A DNA stretch of 20,330 nt. Source: a virus. Below the pieces are notes generated by a model. It ran no database searches, was not told where the DNA came from, and saw only the letters and a list, made by a program, of their open reading frames with translations. The stretch is from the IMG/VR virus record IMGVR_UViG_3300021964_000725, positions 1 through 20,330 of that record. One strand, given 5' to 3'. Every line of letters begins with the position of its first letter. Within the stretch, counting starts at the first letter, position 1. The position numbers and the translations under genes were made by a program. Below are positions 13,449 through 20,330 of this stretch, in pieces.

Positions 13449-13477
13449 TGTACTTTTAATTTTACTTGTGGTAGAAT
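13449..13477 (+). promoter_or_regulatory. Promoter of gene 43
   Basis: TGTACT (13449-13454), a 17-base spacer and TAGAAT (13472-13477), with TGTGG directly before the -10. It begins at the last bases of the preceding gene and fills the gap to the polymerase gene. The predicted transcription start (about 13484) falls one base before the gene 43 ATG. Confidence 0.8.
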
Positions 13478-13484
13478 AGGGACT

Positions 13485-15968
13485 ATGAAATATTATACAA
13501 GTGTCGAACGTCAAGCAAATACTATCTTGCTTCGTGGTTATAAAGATGGTAGAAGACACATCGAAAGAATACCTTTCAAACCTGTATTATATCCTGTTAA
13601 TTCATCAGTTCAATCAGAATGGAAATCAATTTACGGTAAAAACGTAGAACCAATTACATTCGAAACGATGAGTGAAGCAAATAACTTCATCAAACGTTAT
13701 GAACATGTAGATGGCATTGAAATCCATGGTCAAAATAATTTCATTTTTCAATTTATCACGAATGTTTGGCCAGAACAAATCAAATTCAATCGTGACGAGA
13801 TAAACGTTACAACAATCGATATCGAGGTAGAATCAGAAGAAGGTTTCCCTATTCCCGAAGAAGCAAACTATCCTCTTATTTCAATTACAACTAAAAATAA
13901 TAAGGACAACAAATATCACGTATTTGGTATGCGAGATTATAATGTAACTCGCGATGATGTTGTATATCACCAATATGATACTGAATTTGATATGCTCGAT
14001 AACTTTCTAAAGTTTTGGAATGATCCTGAATATATGCCAGATGTAGTTACTGGTTGGAACGTAGAATATTTCGATTTAACATATCTCGCGAACAGAATAT
14101 CAAAAATTATTGGTCCTCAATCAATGAAAAGACTATCACCTTGGGGTATAATGCCAAGATTAGAAGCTGGCATAGATCGAGGTCAACAAGTAACTTATTG
14201 TAAGATTAATGGTTTACAAATACTTGATTATCAGAAATCATTTAAAAAGTTTTGCCTAAACACGTATGGTCAACAAGAATCTTATCGTCTAGACCACATT
14301 GCACATGTTGTATTGGACGAAAGAAAATTATCATATGAAGAGTTTGGTTCTCTTAACAACTTATACAAAGAAGATTATCAAAAGTTTATCGACTATAATA
14401 TTCGAGATGTCGAACTTGTTGATCGCTTAGAAGAGAGATTGGGTCTTATTACTTTGATTATGACGATGGCATATAAAGCTGGTGCAAATTATGTCGATAC
14501 CTTTGGAACTACAAACATTTGGGATTCAATCATTTATCGAATGTTGAATAAAGAAAAAGTCGCTGTTCCATTTAAAAGTGAGAAAGTAAAAACACCATTC
14601 GCTGGTGGCTATGTAAAAGAACCTCATGTCGGTGGTCATGATTGGATATGCTCTTTCGATTTAAATTCACTTTATCCTAATATTATCGTTCAATGGAATA
14701 TGAGTACTGAAACGGTGATGGATGGTTATGAAAATGATATTAGTGTAAGTAAAGCACTTGATGGATTATTTCCAGAGACAGGCGATTATACTCTCGCTCC
14801 TTCTGGTGTAAGATTTAGAAAAGATATAGAAGGCGTTATTCCAAGAATCATTCGTCAATATTATGATGATAGAGTAGTGATCAAAAATGAAATGATCAAA
14901 GCTCAAATAGAAAATGAAAAAGCTAATACTAAAAAACTAAGAGACGAAATTGATTCTCTCAATAATCATCAAATGGCGATTAAGATTTTGATGAACTCTC
15001 TTTATGGTGCACTTGGTAACAAATACTTCAGATATTTTGATCAACGCGTAGCTGAATCTGTTACTCTTACTGGTCAGTTAGCAATTCAATGGGCAGAAAA
15101 AGCAGTTAATGATGAAATAAACAGGATATGTGAAACAGATAAAGATTACGTTGTCGCAATCGATACAGATTCTCTTTATGTTAAAATGGATGCATTTGTA
15201 AAAGCGTGTAAGCCAAAAGATCCTGTTAAATTTCTTGATCGTGTTTGCATGGAATTAGAAGATACTCTAGAAAATGCTTATCAAAATCTTCACGATAAAC
15301 TCAATTGCCTAGATAATCGAATGGTTATGAAACGAGAAGTTATCGCTGATCGCGGTGTATGGGTTGCAAAGAAACGTTATATCCTTAATGTGCACAATTC
15401 TGAAGGTGTGCAATATGCTAAGCCTAAACTCAAGATGATGGGTATTGAAGCAGTTAAATCCTCTACTCCTCAAATATGTCGAAAATACTTTAAAGACATA
15501 TTCAAAACTATTCTTACTGGTTCTCAAAGCGACATGCAAAAAGAGATTGAAAGATACGAAGAACATTTCAAATCTCTTCCAGCCGATGAAGTCGCGTTTC
15601 CTCGAGGTGTTAGTAATATAACCAAGTTTACTCGAAGAGCTGCACCTGGTTATGCAAAAGGAACACCTATACATGTAAGAGGTTCTATCTTGTTTAATCA
15701 ACTTGTAAAAGAAAAAGGATTATCGACTCAGATCGAAGAGATTAAAAACGGAACCAAAATTAAATTCGCGTATATGAAAAAACCAAATCCTATTAATGAA
15801 AACGTTATTGCATTTCCTCATGGTTTGCCTAAAGAATTTGGTTTAGATAATTATATTGATTATGAACTACAGTTTGAAAAAACTTTCTTAGAACCACTCG
15901 AACCGATAGCAGAAGCGATAGGATGGAAATTAAAAGAAGTTGCAACACTAGAAGATTTTTTTATATAA
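13485..15968 (+). CDS. 43: DNA polymerase gp43 (family B)
   Basis: The replicative polymerase with 3'-5' proofreading, 827 aa (T4: 898). Exonuclease motifs: IDIEVE with Asp 112 and Glu 114 (the same numbers as in T4), GWNVEYFD (190-197) and YNIRDVEL (304-311). Polymerase motifs: FDLNSLYPNI (391-400), KILMNSLYGALGN (500-512) and AIDTDSLY with the catalytic DTDS (560-563), then KKRY in the thumb. The C-terminus TLEDFFI has the hydrophobic clamp-binding form of RB69 SLFDMFDF. No split, intron or frameshift is seen. T4 gp43 represses its own translation through an RNA hairpin upstream of its start; the promoter here leaves no room for such a leader. AGGGA lies only 2 bases from the ATG, too close for a normal Shine-Dalgarno. 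Confidence 0.98.
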   Translation: MKYYTSVERQANTILLRGYKDGRRHIERIPFKPVLYPVNSSVQSEWKSIYGKNVEPITFETMSEANNFIKRYEHVDGIEIHGQNNFIFQFITNVWPEQIKFNRDEINVTTIDIEVESEEGFPIPEEANYPLISITTKNNKDNKYHVFGMRDYNVTRDDVVYHQYDTEFDMLDNFLKFWNDPEYMPDVVTGWNVEYFDLTYLANRISKIIGPQSMKRLSPWGIMPRLEAGIDRGQQVTYCKINGLQILDYQKSFKKFCLNTYGQQESYRLDHIAHVVLDERKLSYEEFGSLNNLYKEDYQKFIDYNIRDVELVDRLEERLGLITLIMTMAYKAGANYVDTFGTTNIWDSIIYRMLNKEKVAVPFKSEKVKTPFAGGYVKEPHVGGHDWICSFDLNSLYPNIIVQWNMSTETVMDGYENDISVSKALDGLFPETGDYTLAPSGVRFRKDIEGVIPRIIRQYYDDRVVIKNEMIKAQIENEKANTKKLRDEIDSLNNHQMAIKILMNSLYGALGNKYFRYFDQRVAESVTLTGQLAIQWAEKAVNDEINRICETDKDYVVAIDTDSLYVKMDAFVKACKPKDPVKFLDRVCMELEDTLENAYQNLHDKLNCLDNRMVMKREVIADRGVWVAKKRYILNVHNSEGVQYAKPKLKMMGIEAVKSSTPQICRKYFKDIFKTILTGSQSDMQKEIERYEEHFKSLPADEVAFPRGVSNITKFTRRAAPGYAKGTPIHVRGSILFNQLVKEKGLSTQIEEIKNGTKIKFAYMKKPNPINENVIAFPHGLPKEFGLDNYIDYELQFEKTFLEPLEPIAEAIGWKLKEVATLEDFFI

Positions 15969-15972
15969 AGCA

Positions 15973-16001
15973 TGTACAATCACATTCATTTGTGATAGGA
16001 T
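15973..16001 (+). promoter_or_regulatory. Promoter of the methyltransferase-to-uvsX operon
   Basis: TGTACA (15973-15978), a 17-base spacer and TAGGAT (15996-16001) with TGTGA upstream. The first part, GCATGTACAATCA, is nearly the same as that of the gene 45 promoter. The predicted transcription start (about 16008) coincides with the ATG. A TATAAT at 16001-16006 overlaps and could serve as an alternative -10. Confidence 0.75.
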
Positions 16002-16007
16002 ATAATA

Positions 16008-16574
16008 ATGGAAATAGACTTATCTCACTTAAAACCACCGAGATCTGATGGTTGGGGTTTTTTACCTCCGTCTCAAGAAATCTTTAATATTTTTGAAGAG
16101 GTTAAACAGATCGCAGTACCATATAAAGTTATGGAAATTGGTTTTAATGCTGGTCATTCTACGACATATCTTTTAGAAATATTTCCTGAATCAGAAATAC
16201 ATTCAATTGGACCATCACCTAAACATGGTAACCAAAATGTGATTAGAGGAAAATATGGTGATAGATTTAAATTCTATCAAATGACCACTGAATCATTAAG
16301 AGATACTGGATTTAAAGAAAAGTTTGATTTAGGTTTTATAGATGGTCACCATGCTATAGAATATGCTAGTCTTGATATAGACTATTGTATAAATTATTTA
16401 AATTGTGATTATGTACTAATCGATAATATGGAAAGAAATGATGTTAAAAAAGCAGTACATCAATATAATCAACAATTAGAATTAGTAAAACATTATACTT
16501 ATGTTAACACTTGGAAAGGTCAAACTAAAGTATTAGAAATGGATTTTTATCATGTACTTCGTAACAGTATTTAA
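16008..16574 (+). CDS. Class I SAM-dependent methyltransferase-like protein
   Basis: A 188-aa Rossmann-type protein. Motif I VMEIGFNAGHST (41-52) forms the SAM-binding Gly loop, and FDLGFIDGHHA (106-116) with the following VLIDN (136-140) matches the Methyltransf_24-like pattern in which an Asp-Gly-x-His stretch follows the fourth strand. It has no DNA target-recognition domain and no DPPY/NPPY motif, so a DNA base methyltransferase is unlikely; sugar or small-molecule O-methylation is more in keeping with the family. No Shine-Dalgarno sequence lies before the ATG. Its end overlaps the next gene by 23 bases. The nearby sugar dehydrogenase and glycosyltransferase-like genes suggest a shared role in glycan change. 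Confidence 0.8.
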   Translation: MEIDLSHLKPPRSDGWGFLPPSQEIFNIFEEVKQIAVPYKVMEIGFNAGHSTTYLLEIFPESEIHSIGPSPKHGNQNVIRGKYGDRFKFYQMTTESLRDTGFKEKFDLGFIDGHHAIEYASLDIDYCINYLNCDYVLIDNMERNDVKKAVHQYNQQLELVKHYTYVNTWKGQTKVLEMDFYHVLRNSI

Positions 16575-17508
16575 AAATACTTTTGATAATAAAACTCATA
16601 AGACACATGAATGTGCTAACATTGATGAGTTCATTAAATTATTGAAAGCAGCATCGATGCTTCCTGGTCAAAAAGGTGGACCAATGTCCTCACCATTGTT
16701 ATCGATGGCAGTGTACAAAGAAGGTACAACAAGATCTAATGATAATGTTGAAAAATGGTCAAGATGGGTAGCAGTCGATGTTGATGAATTAGAACCTGAT
16801 GAAAACTATGCACAAAATCCATTAGGTTGGTTAAAAGATAAACTAAATGAAATCATTGGTGATTATCATTATATTGTATATTCTACTGCTTCTAGTAGAA
16901 CAGAACAACCAAAGTTTAGAATTGTGTTTCCTCTTACAGATGAAATTGAACGAGATCGTATCAAACATTTTTGGTTTGCATTGAATACAGAAATAGAAGG
17001 ATTAGCAGATAAGCAAACAAAAGACTTATCTCGAATGTTTTATGTTCCAGCAGTTTATCCTGGAGCATATAATTTTTTCTTTATAAATGAATCAGATAGA
17101 TATATAAATCCTGACGAATTAATGGCTAAACACCATTATGAAGAAAAACAAGGTAAATCATTTTTAGACCGATTACCAGAAGTATTAAGAAAAGAAGTAG
17201 TAGAGTATAGAAAAAGTCAACTTAACAACACTGACATTAAGTGGACTAGCTATGCTGACTGTCCTTTTTTTCCTAAACAACTTGGTACTGAATATAGAAC
17301 AATAACAGGAACTGGTTGGTATCATAAGATGTATCAAATCATGATTGCTATTGCTGGTAATGCGATCAAAAGAGAATATCCTATCACGAGTAAAGAAATT
17401 GCAGAAATGTGCAGACAACTTGATCGTGAGACGGGTAATTGGTATGAAAACAGACCGCTCGAAAGAGAAGCAGATCGAGCTTTAGAATGGGTATACAAAA
17501 ATGGATAA
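16552..17508 (+). CDS. AEP/PriCT primase-like protein without helicase domain
   Basis: The 318-aa product has the layout of prophage and plasmid archaeo-eukaryotic-type primases. WVAVDVDEL (72-80) supplies an acidic D-x-D (Asp 76, Asp 78) like AEP motif I; YSTASS (110-115) and KFRIVFPL (121-128) resemble the strands that follow; DLSRMFYVP (158-166) matches the D...R..Y-P stretch typical of that group. The C-terminal part (about 252-318: YHKMYQIMIAIAGNAI, ITSKEIAEMCRQLD, RPLEREADRALEWVY) resembles the PriCT helical domain. There is no Walker A, so no fused helicase. T4 uses the DnaG-like gp61 as primase, which is not in this window. The motif II His is not obvious, so activity is uncertain; a primase, a primase-derived DNA-binding protein or a nuclease are the options. 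Confidence 0.6.
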   Translation: MYFVTVFKNTFDNKTHKTHECANIDEFIKLLKAASMLPGQKGGPMSSPLLSMAVYKEGTTRSNDNVEKWSRWVAVDVDELEPDENYAQNPLGWLKDKLNEIIGDYHYIVYSTASSRTEQPKFRIVFPLTDEIERDRIKHFWFALNTEIEGLADKQTKDLSRMFYVPAVYPGAYNFFFINESDRYINPDELMAKHHYEEKQGKSFLDRLPEVLRKEVVEYRKSQLNNTDIKWTSYADCPFFPKQLGTEYRTITGTGWYHKMYQIMIAIAGNAIKREYPITSKEIAEMCRQLDRETGNWYENRPLEREADRALEWVYKNG

Positions 17509-18367
17509 AAATAAATTAAGAATTGGTATAGTAGGTCATGGCTTTGTAGGTAGAGCAGTTGATTATGGCTTTGAAGTACCTAATGTTGAAAAGTTTTACG
17601 TTGATCCTAAATATGATACAAACATAGATGATCTCGTAGAATGGAAACCTAACTTAAGTTTTATATGTGTTCCTACTCCAATGATGAATGATGGAACCAT
17701 TGATGCAACTGCAGTTTATGATTCAGTATTTAAATTATTAAATCATAACGATGGTGGTATTGTAATTAAGTCAACGATTACACCAGAAGTTGTTGAAAGA
17801 TTAGTTAAAAAAGCTGGAACACAGGCTAAGATGAAAAAGCTTGTGTACAATCCAGAATTTCTTACAGAAAAAAATGCAGAAGAGCAATTTATCAATCCTA
17901 AATATCAAATTTTAGGTGGTCATAGAGAATCTACTGCGTCTGTACAAGAGATGTATAGAACATATTCTAATGTAAATCGATGTGAATTTCATCACATGGG
18001 TTTATTAGAAGCTAGTTTTGTTAAATATGCTTTAAATTGCTACTTAGCAACTAAAGTTACATTTTTCAATCAATTATATGATGCATGTCAAATGACAGGT
18101 TCTAACTTTAATATCATTACAAGAGCAATTGCTGCAGATGAAAGAGTTGGAAACACTCATATGAAAGTTCCTGGTTATGACAAAAAACGAGGATATGGAG
18201 GTGCATGCTTTCCAAAAGACGTAAAAGCATTTATGCATTTTGCTGAAGGAAATATGTCGCTCCTAAAAGAAGTAGACCGTATTAATAACAATTATCGTAA
18301 AGATTACGACAAAGATGAAAGAGAGGTGGCCCAAAATGTCAATTATGGACAAACTGAAAAAGAATAG
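17501..18367 (+). CDS. UDP-glucose 6-dehydrogenase-like protein, short form
   Basis: Nucleotide-sugar dehydrogenases oxidise UDP-sugars to uronic acids with two NAD. The 288 aa contain the NAD Rossmann loop GHGFVG (12-17), FICVPTP (54-60), IKSTITP (89-95), YNPEFLTE (116-123), KYALNCYLATKVTFFN with the helper Lys 175 and Asn 179, and the catalytic Cys 236 in GGACFPKD. The usual C-terminal UDP-binding domain is missing (normal length about 390 to 440). This is not an evident frameshift, because the following bases encode uvsX in another frame. The N-terminus overlaps the primase-like gene by 8 bases. An active enzyme of altered quaternary form, or a decayed one, are both possible. Confidence 0.85.
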   Translation: MDKNKLRIGIVGHGFVGRAVDYGFEVPNVEKFYVDPKYDTNIDDLVEWKPNLSFICVPTPMMNDGTIDATAVYDSVFKLLNHNDGGIVIKSTITPEVVERLVKKAGTQAKMKKLVYNPEFLTEKNAEEQFINPKYQILGGHRESTASVQEMYRTYSNVNRCEFHHMGLLEASFVKYALNCYLATKVTFFNQLYDACQMTGSNFNIITRAIAADERVGNTHMKVPGYDKKRGYGGACFPKDVKAFMHFAEGNMSLLKEVDRINNNYRKDYDKDEREVAQNVNYGQTEKE

Positions 18368-19379
18368 TAAAGTTAAATTCACAAACGTATTATCAGAATC
18401 AGAGTTTTTTACTGAAAAAGAATTTACTCGAACTGATGTTCCTATGGTAAACGTTGCTTTATCTGGTGATATGGATAAAGGACTTACTGCAGGATTAACA
18501 GTACTTGCTGGTCCAAGTAAACACTTTAAAACAAGTTTTGCACTGCTTATGGCTTCTGCATATTTGAAGCAACATGATGATGCAGTATTATTGTTTTATG
18601 ATTCAGAGTTTGGTTCACCACAATCTTACTTTGAAACTTTTGGTATTGATACTAGTAGAGTATTACACACACCTGTTACTAATGTTGAAGAGCTAAAGTT
18701 TGACTTAGTTCATCAATTAGAAGAGTTAGATAAAGGTGATAAAGTTATTGTTGTAATTGATTCTGTTGGTAACTTAGCATCGAAGAAAGAATTAGAAGAT
18801 GCATTGAATGAAAAATCAGTTGCTGATATGTCAAGAGCAAAAGCACTAAAAGGTTTATTTAGAATGGTAACACCATATCTACAAATGAAAAATGTACCAC
18901 TGCTTGCAGTGAATCACACCTACAAAGAAATCGGTCTATTTCCAAAAGACGTTGTAAGTGGTGGTACAGGTATCTATTATTCTGCTGATAATATTTGGAT
19001 TGTAGGTCGAAGGCAGAATAAGAAAGGAACAGAAGTCACTGGTTATGACTTCATAATAAATGTGGAGAAATCACGTTATGTTAAAGAAAAGTCAAAAATA
19101 CCTGTCTCTGTTACTTGGGAAGGTGGTATCAGCCGTTGGTCTGGTCTTCTTGATATTGGTCTTGCCCTTGGGTTTGTTAATAAACCTAGTGCTGGATGGT
19201 ATGTACGTACCAATCCGAAAACTGGTGAATCTGAAGACAAAAAATTCAGAGAAGCAGAAACAAACTCAATAGAGTTTTGGAATCCAATCTTAGATGAAAC
19301 TAACTTTAAAGAGCAAGTAAAACAAGCTTATTCAATCAACGGAAGTAGTATAGAAATCGATATCGAAGAAGATGAGTAA
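18336..19379 (+). CDS. uvsX: UvsX recombinase (RecA-like)
   Basis: The phage strand-exchange protein, which needs UvsY and gp32 and drives recombination-dependent replication. From this start it has 347 aa (T4: about 390). The Walker A has the T4-type form GPSKHFKTS (59-67; T4 GPSKSFKSN), FYDSEFG follows, Walker B is VIVVIDSVGNLASKKE, then VNHTYKE, GGTGIYYSAD and NVEKSRYVKEKSK. The acidic C-terminus (IEIDIEEDE) is shorter than in T4. The ATG at 18336 is chosen over 18315: GAGAGG lies 9 bases before it and MSIMDKL resembles T4 MSDLKS. It overlaps the sugar dehydrogenase gene by 32 bases and the next gene by 8. Confidence 0.96.
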   Translation: MSIMDKLKKNSKVKFTNVLSESEFFTEKEFTRTDVPMVNVALSGDMDKGLTAGLTVLAGPSKHFKTSFALLMASAYLKQHDDAVLLFYDSEFGSPQSYFETFGIDTSRVLHTPVTNVEELKFDLVHQLEELDKGDKVIVVIDSVGNLASKKELEDALNEKSVADMSRAKALKGLFRMVTPYLQMKNVPLLAVNHTYKEIGLFPKDVVSGGTGIYYSADNIWIVGRRQNKKGTEVTGYDFIINVEKSRYVKEKSKIPVSVTWEGGISRWSGLLDIGLALGFVNKPSAGWYVRTNPKTGESEDKKFREAETNSIEFWNPILDETNFKEQVKQAYSINGSSIEIDIEEDE

Positions 19380-20094
19380 GAACATCCAACAATTCGATAA
19401 ACCATGGAATCATCTCATCATTGATGATTGGTTAGATCAAGAAGATTTTGATCAAATCATTGAATATGCAAAAGTGCATCAATCTAAAATTACAATTGCA
19501 TCGAGAACATGTGTAAAATATAATTGGTTCTTTGATTATACTGGAAAATTTATAAAGCTTAGAATAGTCGATGAGACAGCAAGATATCCAGAGTGGCTAG
19601 ATAATGAATCACCAAAATGGCCAATAGAGTTCGGTGAACTTATGGCTAAAAAATACTATCGAGACATTCTAGATTTTAGAGTTAAATTAGGTTATAAAGA
19701 CATTGCTGAATATCAACCAATGTTTACTATGACTTTAAGTTACTTCGACAAAAACTTCGATTATAGAAGGAGTCATACTGATGGTGTATGGAAATTATTT
19801 TCAAGTACACTATACGTATCAGAACAAAATGAAGGAACTACAATGACGAGTGATCGTTACTCTGAAGATTATGTAACTGTGCCTTGGAAACAAAATAGAT
19901 TGCATTGTTTTGTCAGAGATTTAGAAAATACTTGGCATAATTATAAGGCTGACGGAATAAACGAAAGAGTAACGATCAACTTTTGCTTGAGACCTAATGA
20001 GTTTTGGAGTTGGGGAGAATCTTGGGCTCATGGAATCAAATCTTCTCCAGGAGAAGGTGTTTTAGAAAAATATTTTGAGAAGAAAGATGATTAA
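19372..20094 (+). CDS. 2OG-Fe(II) oxygenase-like protein after uvsX
   Basis: 240 aa. The iron site has the standard layout: His 135-x-Asp 137 (RRSHTDGVWKLFSSTLYVS), distal His 189 (ENTWHNYKADG) and Arg 199 (NERVTINFCL) for 2-oxoglutarate. The N-terminus (NHLIIDDWLDQEDFDQII) is the usual opening of phage members of this family. It follows uvsX with an 8-base overlap and is followed by a further conserved gene with an 8-base overlap. The sequence is only distantly like the oxygenase at 10188, which has a different His arrangement, so they are not recent duplicates. The substrate is unknown. Confidence 0.82.
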   Translation: MSKNIQQFDKPWNHLIIDDWLDQEDFDQIIEYAKVHQSKITIASRTCVKYNWFFDYTGKFIKLRIVDETARYPEWLDNESPKWPIEFGELMAKKYYRDILDFRVKLGYKDIAEYQPMFTMTLSYFDKNFDYRRSHTDGVWKLFSSTLYVSEQNEGTTMTSDRYSEDYVTVPWKQNRLHCFVRDLENTWHNYKADGINERVTINFCLRPNEFWSWGESWAHGIKSSPGEGVLEKYFEKKDD

Positions 20095-20330
20095 TATTGA
20101 TAAAGTAAGCGAAAACGTACATTATGAAATGATACCTGCATCAGATACTGATAATGATCAAGCATGGGATATCAGAATACTTGAAGGTGATTTTACTGAA
20201 AGCGTTATACGATTTGGTAATGTTGGATTTAACGAAGAAAAAGATTGTTTAACATTTAATTTTAAATTAATAAATTCTCCAGACGATGATTTGACTGAAG
20301 AGAATTTGTTCTTACAACAATTTGCTGGTG
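20087..20330 (+). CDS. Conserved phage protein, function unknown (3' end cut off by window)
   Basis: 81 codons are present before the window ends. The ATG overlaps the end of the oxygenase gene by 8 bases, with GAGAAGAAAG upstream. The protein opens with an HYEMIPASDTDNDQAWDIR segment and has strands such as ESVIRFGNVGF and LTFNFKLI, then a helical start DDDLTEENLFLQQFAG. It is acidic. It looks like a small alpha/beta protein; I cannot name a family. Confidence 0.75.
   Translation, partial: MINIDKVSENVHYEMIPASDTDNDQAWDIRILEGDFTESVIRFGNVGFNEEKDCLTFNFKLINSPDDDLTEENLFLQQFAG

Noticed and set aside
18315-18335. Longer UvsX start at 18315
   Set aside because: The GAGAGG ribosome-binding sequence lies after it, and the T4 N-terminus lines up with the ATG at 18336.
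1-20330. CRISPR arrays, insertion sequences, homing endonucleases, introns or tRNA genes
   Set aside because: No repeated spacer pattern, transposase, HNH/GIY-YIG motif, split gene or complete tRNA was seen.

Overview
The window is one continuous stretch of an AT-rich T4-like myovirus genome. It runs from the 3' end of the major capsid gene (g23) through the recombination, late-sigma and replisome genes to uvsX. All 27 genes that can be supported lie on the + strand. They are packed tightly, most overlapping or abutting the next, and no gene-free gap reaches 300 bases. The order 55-47-46-45-44-62-regA-43-uvsX matches phage T4. The short gp62, the Hsp20 gene, the extra dioxygenase genes and the low GC suggest a marine T4-like phage (cyanophage or pelagiphage-like). 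The host cannot be decided from this sequence.

Layout. (1) 1-1330: g23 with a possible prohead-protease cleavage site, closed by a strong terminator. (2) 1356-2127: a 70-aa hypothetical gene and a tail-tube-fold gene behind a T4-type late promoter. (3) 2129-4597: uvsY, uvsW and a protein with a possible Sm-like N-terminus. (4) 4681-8271: gene 55 (late sigma), gene 47, an unannotated 53-aa gene and gene 46. (5) 8277-9250: gene 45 (sliding clamp) and a 69-aa gene, ended by a second terminator. (6) 9256-12086: gene 44, a 2OG-Fe(II) oxygenase, gene 62, regA and a JmjC/cupin-like oxygenase, each overlapping the next. (7) 12090-13448: hsp20, an overlapping 40-aa membrane peptide and a GT25-like glycosyltransferase. 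(8) 13449-15968: gene 43 (DNA polymerase). (9) 15973-20330: methyltransferase, an AEP/PriCT primase-like gene, a shortened UDP-glucose dehydrogenase-like gene, uvsX, another 2OG-Fe(II) oxygenase and a partial conserved gene, again all overlapping.

How they work together. gp43 (polymerase), gp45 (clamp) and gp44/gp62 (clamp loader) are core replisome parts. UvsX, UvsY, UvsW and gp46/gp47 carry out recombination-dependent replication and repair. gp55 with the clamp directs late transcription, and RegA would shut down early translation. Woven between them are sugar, methyl and hydroxyl modification enzymes that T4 does not have at these places.

The most notable unexplained signals are: a recurring promoter-like element (TGTA, then about 14 nt, then TGTGGTAKAAT) in front of five gene blocks; three start codons sitting at the predicted transcription start, implying leaderless mRNAs; and a helicase-less AEP/PriCT-like gene next to the replication genes.
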